A stretch of 64,000 nt of DNA from Homalodisca vitripennis (Eukaryota > Arthropoda > Insecta > Hemiptera > Cicadellidae), in NCBI RefSeq assembly GCF_021130785.1, contig NC_060213.1, positions 100,945,501 to 101,009,500 of the forward strand. The letters run 5' to 3'. Positions 11,763 through 24,000 of the stretch are shown piece after piece. The notes below the pieces were generated by a model that made no database searches, was not told the origin of the DNA, and worked only from the letters and a program-made list of their open reading frames with translations. The stretch's first letter is position 1. Each line of letters begins with the position of its first letter. The translations under genes and the position numbers were made by a program.

Positions 11763-13862
11763 TTTTTAATGTAATTGTTAAATAGAGTCACTGACTAATA
11801 GAGTCGGGTATGAATAATCACTAAGTAAAAACGCCTACCAAATCTGAAATGCAACACAAATGCTTAGGTGTTAAGTTGGTCGAGCCAGGGCTCTTCTGTG
11901 CTGTCATGGAGCAGCCATAGAGATCCTAGCATGCCTATAAATTTATCTTTGGCTTGGATATTATGGGTGATGCAAACATGTTTATTTCATTATTCCAAAG
12001 CAAATTTATTTTTAGCCTCCTCAGAATGTATAGTTTTAAGCGGTTTATTGGGGGCAGGTCAAGAACATTTAACATTTCAAATGAGTTCTCAGAAATTTTC
12101 AACTCGTAAAGTTTACGCTTCTTAGAAGGAAAATACAAATTTGAGACCCTGCATACTACCAAATAAGCGACTGGCAACTATTTTGAATTAATTTTAATAT
12201 TTAATTAAATTCTAGTTTATTTTTTTTCTGTATTTCACATAACGATAGCTCTAGTAATTTAATAGCTATATTTTCCCTCCATCTAAATCTATGAACAGTA
12301 ATCATTCAATGCCGCTCTAATAAAGTCTCCAAGAACCGATTAATACCCATGGGTTAGTTTCGTGTATACATAAAATAAAATACAAATTGTAATACTCATG
12401 TTTCGTTTTACATATCGTCAATAGTTTTATCCTAAATTAAAAAAATATTTTCTCTCCTGTAAAGTCGTTGAAAATTTGTTCATGTTTTGATCTGAAAATT
12501 ATTGAAAAGTCTTTGGAAGCTCTTTTCATATGAAGTGATCAATCCAGGTCCAGCCAATCTATGGAAATTCATCACCCAAATATTTATAACAAACATTTGG
12601 ATGAAGGATTTTGAGATTTGAAAGAAACTTTGTTGGTAAAAAGAGCTTTACATATTTATAAATTATTCAATTTACACAGGTATATTGGTTTATTTAAACG
12701 AGACTCAACTAGCTTTCATCAGTATTGAGAAAACTGCAAAAGATTGAGACGATGCTCGGTCTTCGAACAGTTCTGAAATTTACGAAAAGTGTATGATTCC
12801 TTTCTCTCGTAGGTTTTTGGAGATTTAGATTTGTTGCTGCTGATGAAGAGGGTATTTTCTTGCAGCCTCTAAACATTTTGCTATTCATTTTCAGCTATAG
12901 CAAAAAGTAAAAAGACTAGTGTGAATTAGCCTAGCTATGTGTCTGGCTATCAAACTTTGCTTTTCAAACAATCCATCCGTCGAAAGCCGTACGGACCGGG
13001 TAGAACAGGGCAGTATAAGTATGCCCGCTCCTTCAATGTACAAATATTACATTCTAAAACATTCAAATTTAATTTTTAAATTTTTGTACAATGTCACAGT
13101 GAACATTATCAAATATATTTTGTAAGAAATGCTGTGTACATTGTGTGAGGTACTGTACAAATTACCTATCGACAGTTTATTATGCTGTGTCTCTTACGAA
13201 CAGGAAGTAACGTAGCTGTTATGAACCGAAGAAAGAACTGAAGCAAGATTTAACAGAAAATACCTACGTATAGCTAATTAGTAAGTGTTGTAATATTCAT
13301 GTTTGGGCGGGGTTTTATTAGGTCTAGGGTAAAACAGACAATAGTAATTGCAAGACGTTGAGGAAAAAGTTACGAATTGCTTAAATTATTGTAAGGCATG
13401 AATAATTCATACACTGTAACAATACTTAGTAATGTAGACCCGCAGTAAAAATATGCTGAAAATTTTATTAAATATAGAAAGACTAGATGATAAAATATAA
13501 AATAAAATAACTATTCTGTCAGTTGTCTTTTTCCGTCATAGAAACAACCATTAGTAAAATAAATGTTTCAGAAAACGCGTGATGATTTATATATATTTGG
13601 CTCTCTAATTAAGGATACTTTGAGTCTCCATTTCTTACGATAATCGTGTAACTCCTACAAAATCTGTAACCGGTTTATTGCACATTTTATAGATACTTTA
13701 TTGCAGTTTAATATTACAGGCGTTCTCAGCATTACCTCAAACAGCCATTTTTCCCATTCCTTTTCCTTTCAAAATTAATTTTATGTACCGGTGAGAATGA
13801 ATAATGCACATGTCATTGGTCCACAACGTGTAGTAAAAGTATTTTTTTCGAGGTAAGTATAT
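11763..13862. other. Block A' without a recognised gene
   Basis: Mirror of about 6330-8427 of block A. No gene seen. The 62-codon frame 12937-13125 is the mirror of 7066-7254 and has no family resemblance. Confidence 0.55.
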
Positions 13863-13893
13863 GAAGAGCTCAAAGCTAAAAGGATGAGGATCC
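13863..13893 (+). repeat. Terminal inverted repeat, left end of the A' transposon
   Basis: 31 bp that matches the reverse complement of 15141-15171 except for one base (gatcc here, ggtcc there). It begins gaagagctc and ends in the ggatgagg word that recurs in the subterminal regions. Confidence 0.92.
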
Positions 13894-14246
13894 AAAATAA
13901 CAAGTTTTGAGAAATCAAGACTTTAAGATTTAAAACTAAATTGAAAAATAATTAAAATAAAGAGCTCTTCATTTTGGTTACTAATTCATGCAGTACCTTA
14001 CTGGGAACGTATATGTTATGTATTTGGGTTATAATTATAAATTTTAAAATTAAATACAGTAATTTTATTTTTTAATGCCACTAAATCTTAGGCTAAATGG
14101 ATGAGGGTCCACTAACAAGTCTTGAAATGAAACAAACAAATACTGATAAGATAGACTATATTTTCAAAAATTGTTTACAGATCTGCTTATGGTGATTACC
14201 TACAAATTCAATAACAAGATTGTTTGTAATGGATACATTTAACAGT

Positions 14247-14801
14247 TTAAGCATATGGCAGTGTGTCAAAATATGATTGAGACTTTACAGAGCAAAATCT
14301 TTTTAAATGTTGAATATCATCGTATTTTGCTTTTTTTAAAGGTAAAAGTCCACAATATGCAAGCTCTGGCAGGTGAAAACAGCCTTCTGGCAGGGAAACG
14401 TGTTTCCTTTTAGACTTAGTAACAACACTTTCTTCATTTATGCCATTAAAAGACTGACGATGTAACATCATTCAAGGGTGATGGGAAACTATGGTTAGTT
14501 GCCGTACAGGTCGTGTTTTGAAAGGACAACTTTTTGCATATAAAGGAGAAAGAAATTTAGTCCAAGACTTGAAAATTTCCTGGTTGTCACAAGAAATCAC
14601 TCTAAATCTGATTGGAAAAAATCATTGTTATTTTTTCAAGTCTCTTAGTATAGTGTACAATGTAGTGAAGCATACGGAAAACAACACATTTTTTGTTTTG
14701 TCCTGCGCAGGAATCACAGAAAATTTTAAGTTCTTTTACCTGCAAGTCAAGGTGGTTTTTGCACAGTTTTCAATTGTTACAGAATTTTCGTTGTCAGACA
14801 T
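14247..14801 (-). pseudogene. Internally deleted transposase with a DSCAGQNK motif
   Basis: Read on the minus strand, an ATG at 14801 opens a short frame (MSDNENSV...). A second frame then gives DLQVKELKIFCDSCAGQNKK with the motif at about 14715-14689, followed by a LHYIVHYTKRLEK stretch and a stop at 14602. A third frame (14471-14247) carries PLKKAKYDDIQHLKRF and ends in YFDTLP. An acidic D-x-C-x-G-Q-N-K/N motif followed by a C-terminal PLxKxKYDDI stretch is, from memory, typical of a family of uncharacterised insect DDE-type transposase-like proteins. The frame changes and the short total length show an internally deleted, dead copy. The D of the motif is a likely catalytic residue; that is inference. 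Confidence 0.6.
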
Positions 14802-15140
14802 TTTAAACTGCACAAAACAACACTAATCTACACTACAATTAACCTGAAGCTGTAAAATAAACACTGTAATGCAAATTTCCAAAACACAAACAATCAGCAG
14901 ATGGGCAACAAACAACAGCACTAAGAGCAGAGACCTCTGTGGTCAGCAATCTGAACTAGGTGGACTCTCATCCTTTTAGCCAGCATTTATAGCACCTTCA
15001 TCCTTTTAGCCTAGAACACGTATTTTTCAAACCTCTATAGCTTGTACACCTTCATCTTTTCAGCTTAGTTAGATACCATGCAATATTTTATAAGAAATAA
15101 AATACAAGAAATCAGTGTTAGCTCCAAAACGACAATTAAT

Positions 15141-15171
15141 GGACCCTCATCCTTTTAGCTTTGAGCTCTTC
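15141..15171 (-). repeat. Terminal inverted repeat, right end of the A' transposon
   Basis: Partner of 13863-13893. It is followed directly by the duplicated target bases atat and then the uninterrupted block sequence. Confidence 0.92.
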
Positions 15172-15383
15172 ATATGGTTTTTAAAATATGGTTTTTCCCA
15201 CAAAGAAAATACTATAGTTCACAATTCTATTATTATTTTATTATACAAATGTGAAAATCAAGTTTAATAAATAGCATACATTTATTACATATTTTACACT
15301 CCTGTAAAATTAAAACTCAAATGATCTTAAATGTATTACAGACTACATACTCTTGTTCATTCAAAAAAAAAAAAAATAATTAT

Positions 15384-15411
15384 TATATATATATATATAT
15401 ATATATATATT
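15384..15411. repeat. (TA)n microsatellite (block A')
   Basis: Mirror of the repeat at 6098-6123, slightly different in unit number. A short A run (15363-15376) precedes it. Confidence 0.88.
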
Positions 15412-18159
15412 TCGTAATATTTCATTAAACTATTTCAATGAAATAAGAATAATATTGTATAATTGCTCATGCTCACTGGACGAAGTTATTGAAATATATG
15501 TGGAACATCCAAAAGGGTTTCAGCATGGCCGCACCTTTAGTGGATGCCTCGTGAATAATGAAACAGTTTTATTGTAGATTCACTCACTTTGTATTCCAGT
15601 TTTTTGTAGAAATACATTGTTTGCATATTTTAATATTCAAATTCGTCTGTACTTTTATACATACATATATTCCCGTAAGTATATTGAAAAAATACTATTT
15701 TTGTTGTGTGCATATTGCCTACACCAATTGCATGAAAGAGCTAGCTGACTTATTCCTTTTACAATATGAATACTACCACTAGTCCACACTTAGAGTTAAC
15801 AATGTCTAATCACCAATACAATTTTAATTCTTTTGTGAGATTTTAAAATTTACTCGAGCAAAGACGGAGCACGCGTGCTACCTTCACTAATACATGTACT
15901 GCAATATTTCGGTTATTTCGGTTTACTTAAACGATGTGTCATTGGATTTCTAATTAACGATTCTAAAATTTTTAGTCTTGTAAATTGGTTGTGTTTTGAG
16001 TAATAACCATACACAATATTAAGTCAAACGTTTTAAATGAACACCATCTGAAATTTTATAGATGTAAAAGTTTCATTTTTATGTGTTTTATAAAAGGATA
16101 TTATCAAACAGCTATGTTAATGTATATGTAATGGTTTGAATTAAAACAGTCCTAAAAATGCATACATATAAAGAGTATCACAAATTAAATACAAAAATCC
16201 AAACTAAAGTTAAAAATTAGTTCTCTATAACCATAGAAAAATTCCTTTAAACATCTGATAAGATTTATTTCTGAAACAACCTTTATAATACATTTACAAC
16301 GATTTTAAGTATAATTAATTTCTTAAATTATGAGTAAACAGAATACTTAATTGTTATGAAACTGTATATACCAGTTTTGAACCTCAAAGTTGAGAAAAGG
16401 CTTTGTCTATATTACTCTATACAATAATAATTACAAGAGTATCCGTTGAACTTAGCACTCTACACTTCTCAATTGAAGCTCTAATGGGCTCTGTGTGCAA
16501 GTCTGCAAGGTACATTGTACACCTTTGTTGTTAACAAAACATTTCTGTTTCGTACTGTATCTTTCAAATCAAACTGATTAAATTACACTGATAGTCATTA
16601 GTAAATATTTATAATTTTACAATGAGCGATACTTTATAGTAATTTCCATCGAGGATTGTTTTATTGTCAGTTTTAAACTACTTTTAACAGTTTTAGGTTT
16701 TTAAATTACTTTATTTTTCTTCCTCGACACCCTTCTATACCTCTAAATTTTTCATATTGTAATTTTTTACCACAATTTATGGCTGGGCTCAGATTATTTA
16801 TCACGTTAACGTTCTAGCATATCGTGCTCAGACCAAGATTTGAACCCGGATCCCTGGAAACGAATTTGGATAAACTGAGCCTCTAAACGCACAGCTAGGC
16901 TATTGACCAGCATTCTAGATTCCCATAGTATATGTTCTTCTAATGTAGACATTTCCACCAAAATATACAATTTTGTGAAGACATATATTCTTGTTAGGTC
17001 TTTGCTATTTGAGGCTGTGTACAACGGATTTCACATAGTAAATTATAATAGGATACAGGACATTTATCTTCGTAATATGTAACAAGAAATAAAACATTAC
17101 GTTTCGAGGATTCAAATCCACCCTCTACTTCCTGTGTCAATAAAAATGAATATGCACACCCCAAAAAGTGCAGCAATGAACTGCCATTCAAAAGCTCAAG
17201 TACTCCCGTGAGAACGAACCTAAGCCATTTAAATGTCAATCTAAGAAAGTCAATGTTAAAGGGCGGTGGAAAGATTTGATTTTAACCCCTTCTTGTGTAC
17301 CTTTTGTAGCTTACTGGAACTGTTATTATTTTAACACTGCTGTGAAACCTAAATTAATGGTAAAAACGTTGATTGCACATGTGACAATATAGCAGGCAAA
17401 GTTTTCATCTGTATACTTTAAATTTGGCATGTAACAAAACATTTCTCCATAGACAAGAAAAGTTGGTTCGTATCTAAAAAAGGAATCAGGTTGGGCGTCA
17501 CTAAGTAGCCTGTTACAATTTCTTTTTTCTGCCAGAGTGATGCTAAACATTTTTTAATAACTATCCGTTACTCCTACCTTGTGATAATTGTTGTGAATAA
17601 TTATATTCCTTCTTTTAAGTTTTAAATTTAAATTAAATATAACGAAATTAAGATGATGCGTATTTTTGTCCGATTATAACTCGTTATTAGTAGTAAGTAC
17701 AATAAAATTAAAACTACTTAGCCAAGTAAATAACACATGATAATGTTATTGTTGTTTTAAACACACGCATAACCAAGTAAATTTGCAATGTTTTTATGAA
17801 ACACTGCACTCAAAAGTATTTCAGTCTGAATTTCTACGTCTTGTTATGACTATTATAATATATCTATTATGTTATTGCTTTCTGTGCATTCATAGTAAGG
17901 CTCCCGGCTATTTTCCATGAGCACTGAATCATCAAATCAAACAAGCCCGCAGCGCAATCAGAACATGCGAGACCGAATCAGTACACAACCGTTATTAGCC
18001 TAACAGAACGATGCGCCGATGTTTGCTAAGAACAAACGCTAACAGCTTCTTCGAATATCAGGGGTGTATACAAGAGGGGTGAGTGGGGGGATATATAACC
18101 CTATTAATTTTGACAAGAAGCTTCGGTAATCCACAATTTAGTACTAATTCAATTTAATA
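15412..18159. other. Block A' without a recognised gene
   Basis: Mirror of about 3350-6097. It contains the mirrored SINE-like head, annotated separately. Short frames here are mirrors of those in A and are not credited. Confidence 0.5.
16836..16902 (-). repeat. tRNA-like SINE head (block A')
   Basis: Mirror of 4606-4672: box B complement agatttgaacc at 16837-16847 and box A complement acagctaggcta at 16891-16902. Unchanged from block A. Confidence 0.45.
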
Positions 18160-18867
18160 CTCCACATATTAATTAATAACCATACCTTTATTGATTTTAA
18201 ACCGTGTACAACGCATTCTCAAACGTAATGACAAGTTGACGATTTAATTTTATTTATGAATTTAAATGTGATTTTATTACTATCATTATTTAAGGTCACG
18301 AATCTAGTTCAATAAATGTTCTAATTTCGAATTTTGTTATTGACCTTTCTTTGAAGCAGATAGTCGTGTCATCCACATATTAGATTATTCTTTTCGATAA
18401 ATCGATGCTCCAAGATCGTTTATACAAACTAAAACAATACTGGGCCTAAATTGATCCTTGGGGACACCTTGATAAATGTGGACTATTCGTGACAAGAGTT
18501 TGCAATCTCAACACAATAACTCGTCTCTGTCACAAGATACGATCTCACCCACTCAAAGTTATACGCTATGGACCCTACATGTACAGTAAAATAGCATGAT
18601 GAACACAGTCAAAGGCCTTTGAGAGATCAAGAAACACACCCAGAGTGCAATCTTTACCATCCAGACACTCCATTATTATATCCACTAAGTTTGTAATGAC
18701 GTTAATTATTGATTTATTTGTACGAAAATTGAATTGCTTTATAGGTACGAAGTTTTACCTGTTAAACAATTCTATGAATCTTTCTGAAAAAGGTTTTTCA
18801 AATATTTTATTCAAAATTGGAAAATTTAAATCCTGTGATAATTGCCTAATAAGTATGAATCGCTTCT
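18158..18867 (-). pseudogene. Old LINE reverse transcriptase relic (block A')
   Basis: Mirror of 2641-3350 with the same motif blocks on the minus strand: [10 protein letters not shown] near 18600-18642, GVPQGS near 18450-18470, YVDD near 18368-18379. It carries the same disabling changes. The 89-codon plus-strand frame 18645-18914 overlapping it is an antisense shadow. Confidence 0.83.
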
Positions 18868-20590
18868 TGAAAACTTGGGCTGTTTTAACTGAGTCATTTC
18901 AAAATAAACGTTAACCTATTTCGTATGTGGCTTCACAACGTGCATGCAGCAATGTTTAAGAAACCATACCGATAACCCACAGATGTCACATTTAGAGAAC
19001 TAAGCCCAGGAACTAGCCAATACTCCTTCCGACCGACTTTCCTATGCTTTTTTATACATCAGGAGAAAAATAATTTCTTAATTTTATGTTGTTTTTTGTG
19101 AGTTTTTTCAATTCTCCCACTAATTTTACTTTAAATTTAATTATGAAGAGTTTGAGAGATTTGGATTTTAAAGTTGAATTTTAATATTCCACCATGGTTT
19201 TTTTATCGTAATCTCTTTTTATCAGTCTCCTTTAGATATCATGAGCGTTTAAGGCTTTCATAACTTTCTCTTAAAACTTGTTACTGTATTTAAAACAGAT
19301 TTTAAATTATTAATAGTGAGAATGCTTAGAAATAATATAGTAAAACTTTAAATTTTCTCTTGATTTCAAAACCCTCTTAGTCACCTATCCACTTTTCTTA
19401 ACAATTTTTTCTCTCTAATAATTAGCATGTAGGTGAAATGAAAATGCTCTCAAGTCTACATTTAAAGAGGATTTAAAGCTTCGTTAATTGTTCCGATATT
19501 GTCTAGGAATTTCTTGATCTTTCTTGAACAAAGATTTATAGAAAGTTCATATTGTGACTTGTTCTCCTCCTTCAAAGTGTATTGCGTGGGTTTTACCGCA
19601 TAGAAGATCGAAGCCGATCTAATCTGCTCTTAGGGGTCTAAAGTCCTCTTAGGTTTCCAAATGATAAAAACATTTATCAAAGATGGGGGTTGCTTAATCC
19701 CTGCCCTCGTCATAAAAAGCGCTGATCTTGCTAAGTAACTACAGCTGTTACAAACCCATAATTATTTACACTCTGTCACTGTTGATAAATCAGGTCTAAG
19801 TTTCATACATTGCGCCTTGGCTCCGTTAAATATTGAAACATTATGAAAGCATTGTAAGCTATGTACGTCACTGGTATTACTGATCACGCACGTATCACTA
19901 GATGATCAAGGAATACAGAATACATCGTCAGTTTGTTTCGGTTGTTTATTTTTAACTGTTGAACCATTTTATTTCCTACAGTGTTTTCGACATAAATCTA
20001 GTCAATACTCTTAATTCTCATATAAGTATGTAGCGCGCTATATTTTGTGCATAATTTAACATAACATGCTACCACTATTACCTAAAACTTCTCATGCCAA
20101 AAAGAAATTAATTTTTTTAGTTATCTTTCTGGTGGGTTAGTAAAGTTCCAAATTTGTTTTCGCGAACTGTATTCACTTAATTTGTTTTCAACATAGAAGG
20201 GTCTTTTCCATTTTAAGTGGAAACCAAGGAAAACACATACACTATGACAGTTTATATGTTTTTCACCGATTCAATTTGCAGTGAATTTAAGTTAACAACC
20301 TGGGCTATATGTGACTATTAGCTTTAACTATTAGAACTTTTTTATTTAATGTATGATCTTTTCAGAAACTAATATTACGTTAAAAATACATAACATAAAC
20401 ATGTACTTGAGTTGTCTAAGACTAATTTAATTCAGTTGTGTTTGAAATATAATGTAATGTTAAACTGGGTCTTATACCTTTCGGATGTTTTAAATATTAA
20501 TAATCTAGATTTTAGACAATTAAACAAAAGTGATAGAAAGTATATATGGTAAGACTTGTGTTGCTCCTTCAAAGTGCATCGTGTGCTTTT
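18868..20590. other. Outer part of block A' without a recognised gene
   Basis: Mirror of about 917-2640. It includes the mirrored second copy of the 120-bp direct repeat (about 19530-19646) and, at its end, a truncated mirror of the first copy. The region between about 19235 and 20592 forms the unpaired loop between A' and block B, whose left edge corresponds to about position 2273 of A. Confidence 0.5.
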
Positions 20591-20612
20591 TAAAGGAGAC
20601 GATATAAAAAAA

Positions 20613-21070
20613 TTGTGTTCATCATGCTATTTTACTGTACAAGTTGGAAACATGTAGGGTCCATAGCGTGTTACTTGAGTGGGTGAGATCGTATCTTGTG
20701 ACAGAGACGAGTTAGTGTGTTGAGATTGCTAACGCTTGTCACGAATAGTCCACATTTATCAAGGTGTCCCCAAGGATCAACATAGGCCCAGTATTGTTTT
20801 TAGTTTGTATAAACGATCTTGAAGCATCGATTTATCGAAAAGAATAATCCAATATGTGGATGACAAGACTATCTGCTTCAAAGAAAGATCAATAACAAAA
20901 TTCGGAATTAGAACATTTATTTAACTAAATTCGTGACTTTAAATAAAGATAGTAATTAAATCACATTTGAATTAATAACTAAAATTAAATCGTAAACTTG
21001 TCATTACGTTTGCGAATGCGTTGTAAAGGGTTTAAAATCAATAAAAATATGGTTATTAATTATTATGTGG
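20613..21070 (+). pseudogene. Old LINE reverse transcriptase relic, 5' truncated by the B junction
   Basis: Homologue of 2905-3350 of A. The sequence starts just after the FLDLSKAFD codons and keeps the GVPQGS region near 20756 and YVDDKTICFK near 20852. Stops and frameshifts are present throughout. Because the block edge cuts the relic, the rearrangement that created B is younger than the insertion of the LINE. Confidence 0.8.
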
Positions 21071-24000
21071 AGTATTAAATTCCAATTCCATTAGTACTAA
21101 ATTGTGGAGTACCGAAGCTTCTTGTCGAAATTAAAGACACATTAAAGCCACTACAATAACATTCCCATTATATTTTTAAAGCTTATATATATTTATGGAA
21201 GTTATACATTATAACAAAAACACATGATTAGAACAACCATCACTATATATTAACTATTGAATGCATTTAACTTGTCCAATAACAATCTAAAAAAGCATCG
21301 ATTTTATACATACGTTTCTAGATAAGTATTTGATTTCATATAGCTCGAATTTTATCTATCTCCCCACTCACCCCTCTTGTATACATCACTGATATCCGAA
21401 GAAGCTGTTACCGTTTGTTCTTAGCAAACATTAGCGCATCGTTCTGTTAGCCTAATGATTCGGTTGTGTACTGATTCGGTCTCGCATGTTCTGATTGCGC
21501 TGCGGGCTTGTTTGATTTGATGATTCAATGCTCATGGAAAATAGCCGGGAGCCTTACTATGAATGCATAGAGAGGGATAAAATAATAGATATATTATAAT
21601 AGTCATAACAAGACGTAGAAATTCAGATTGAAATACATGATTGCAATGTTTCATAAAAACATTGCAAATTTACTTGGTTATGCGTGTGTTTAAAACAACA
21701 ATAACAATATCATGTGTTATTTACTTGGCTAAGGACGTAGTTTTAATTTTATTGTACTTAGCAACTAATAACGAGTTATAATCGGAGAAAAATACACATT
21801 ATCTTAATTTCGTTATATTTAATTTAAATTTAAAACTTAAAAGAAGGAATATAATTGTTCACAACAATTATCACAAGGTAGGAGTAACGGATAGTTATTA
21901 AAAAATGTTTAGCATCACTCCGGCAGAAAAAAGAGAAATTGTAACAGGCTACTTAGTGACGCCCAGCTTGATTCCATTTTTAGATACGAACCAACTTTTC
22001 TTGTCTATGTAGAAATGTTTTGTTACATGCCAAATTTAAAGTATTCAGATGAAATATTTGTCTGTTATATTGTCACATATGCAATCAACGTTTTTACCAT
22101 TAATTTAGGTTTCACAGCAGTGTTAAAATAATAACAGTTCCAATAAGCTACAAAAGGTACTACAACACAAGAAGGGGCTAAAATCACATCTTTCCACCGA
22201 CCTTTAACATTGACTTTCTTATATTGACATTGAAATGGCTTAGGTTCATTCTCACGGGAGTACTTGAGCTTTTGAATGGCAGTTCATTGCTGCACTTTTT
22301 GGGGTTTTGTGCATATTCATTTTTATTGACACAGGAAGTAGAGGGTGGATTTGAATCCTCGAAACGTAACGTTTTATTTTTTGTTACATATTACGAAGAT
22401 AAATGTCCTGTATCCTATTATAATTTACTATGTGAAATCATAAATGTTAGGTACACAGCCTCAAATAGCAAAGACCTAACAAGAATATATGTCTTCACAA
22501 AATTGTATATTTTGGTGGAAATGTCTACATTAGAAGAACCTATACTGTGGGAATCTAGAATTCTGGTCAATAGCCTAGATGTGCATTTAGAGGCTCAGTT
22601 TATCCAAATTCGTTTCCAGGGATCCGGGTTCAAATCTTGGTCTGAGCACGATATGCTAGAACGTTAACGTGATAAATAATCTGAGCCCAGCCATAAATTG
22701 TGGTAAAAAATTACAATATGAAAAATTTAGAGGTATAGAAGGGTGTCGAGGAAGAAAAATAAAGTAATTTAAAAACCTAAAACTGTTAAAAGTAGTTTAA
22801 AACTGACAATAAAACAATCCTCGATGGAAATTACTATAAAGTATCGCACATTGTAAAATTATAAATATTTACCAGTGATTATGATTGTTATTTAATCAGT
22901 TTGATTTAAAAGATACTGTACGAAACAGAAATGTTCTGTTTACAACAGAGGTGTACAATGTACCTTGCAGACTTGCACATAGAGCCCATTACAGCTTCAA
23001 TTATTGAGAAGTGTAGAGTGCTAAGTTCAACGGATACTCTTGTAATTATTACTGTATAGAGTAATTGAGGTCAAAGTTAAAAACTGGTATATACAGTTTC
23101 ATAACAATTAAGTATTCTGTTTACTCATAATTTAAGAAATTAATTATACTTAAAATCGATGTAAATGTATTATAAAGGTTGTTTCAGAAATAAATCTTAT
23201 CAGATGCTTAAAGGAATTTTTCTATGGTTATAGAGAACTAATTTTTAACTTTAGTTTGGATTGTAGTATTTAATTTGTGATACTCTTTATATATATGCAT
23301 TTTTAGGACTGTTTTAATTCAAACCATTACATATACATTAACATAGCTGTTTGATAATATCCTTTTATAAAACACATAAAATGAAACTTTTACATCTATT
23401 AAATTTCAGATGGTGTTCATTTAAAACGCTTGACTTAATATTGTGTATTGTTATTACTCAAAACACAACCATTTTACAAGACTAAAGATTTTAGAATCGT
23501 TAATTAGAAATCTAATGACACATCGTTTAAGTAAACCGAAATAACCGAAATATTGCAGTACAGGTATTAGTGAAGGTAGCACGCGTGCTCCGTCTTTGCT
23601 CGAGTAAGTTTTAAAATCTCACAAAAGAATTAAAATTGTATTGGTGATTAGACATTGTTAACTCTAAGTGTGGACTAGTGGCAGTATTCATATTGTAAAA
23701 GGAATGAGTCAGCTAGCTCCTTCATGCAATTGGTGTAGGCAATATGTACACAACAAAATTTTTCAATATACTTACGGGAATATATGTACGTATAAAAGTA
23801 CAGACGAATTTGAATATTAAAATATGCAAACAATGTATTTCTACAAAAAACTGGAATACAAAGTCAGTGAATTTACAATAAAACTGTTTCATTATTCACG
23901 AGGCATCCACAAAAGGTGCGGCCATGCTGAAACCCTTTTGGATGTTCCACATATATTTCAATAACTTCGGCCAGTGAGCATGAGCAATTATACAATATTA

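Larger units (their letters stand above)
13863..15171 (-). mobile_element. 1.31-kb DNA transposon inserted only in arm A'
   Basis: The empty site is visible in A (near 6330), B (near 24240) and C, which fixes the borders. The ends are 31-bp terminal inverted repeats with one mismatch, starting gaagagctcaaagctaaaag at both ends read inwards. The flanks are either a 4-bp duplication ATAT (13859-13862 and 15172-15175) or a 2-bp TA duplication if one more base belongs to each end. The word ctaaaaggatgagg or its complement recurs inside both ends (14092-14110, 14962-14980, 14995-15010, 15049-15064), like subterminal transposase-binding sites. The interior holds a damaged transposase fragment on the minus strand, so the copy is non-autonomous. 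Superfamily was not resolved. Confidence 0.9.
10101..20592 (-). repeat. Block A': right arm of the palindrome, inverted copy of A
   Basis: This is the reverse complement of 916-10086. It is about 1.32 kb longer because it alone carries the transposon at 13863-15171. Pairing stops exactly after 20592: position 20593 no longer matches position 915. It shares with A the losses near 3405 and 8120 and the 34-bp LINE deletion, so the two arms are sisters relative to B and C. The one-armed insertion and scattered substitutions show that the arms are not two reads of one identical molecule, although they could come from two haplotypes. Confidence 0.96.

Noticed and set aside
22224..22667. 147-codon plus-strand frame in block B as a possible gene
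   Set aside because: In A, A' and C the same sequence is two separate short frames, and the frame runs through a tRNA-like SINE head. Its length depends on chance indels.
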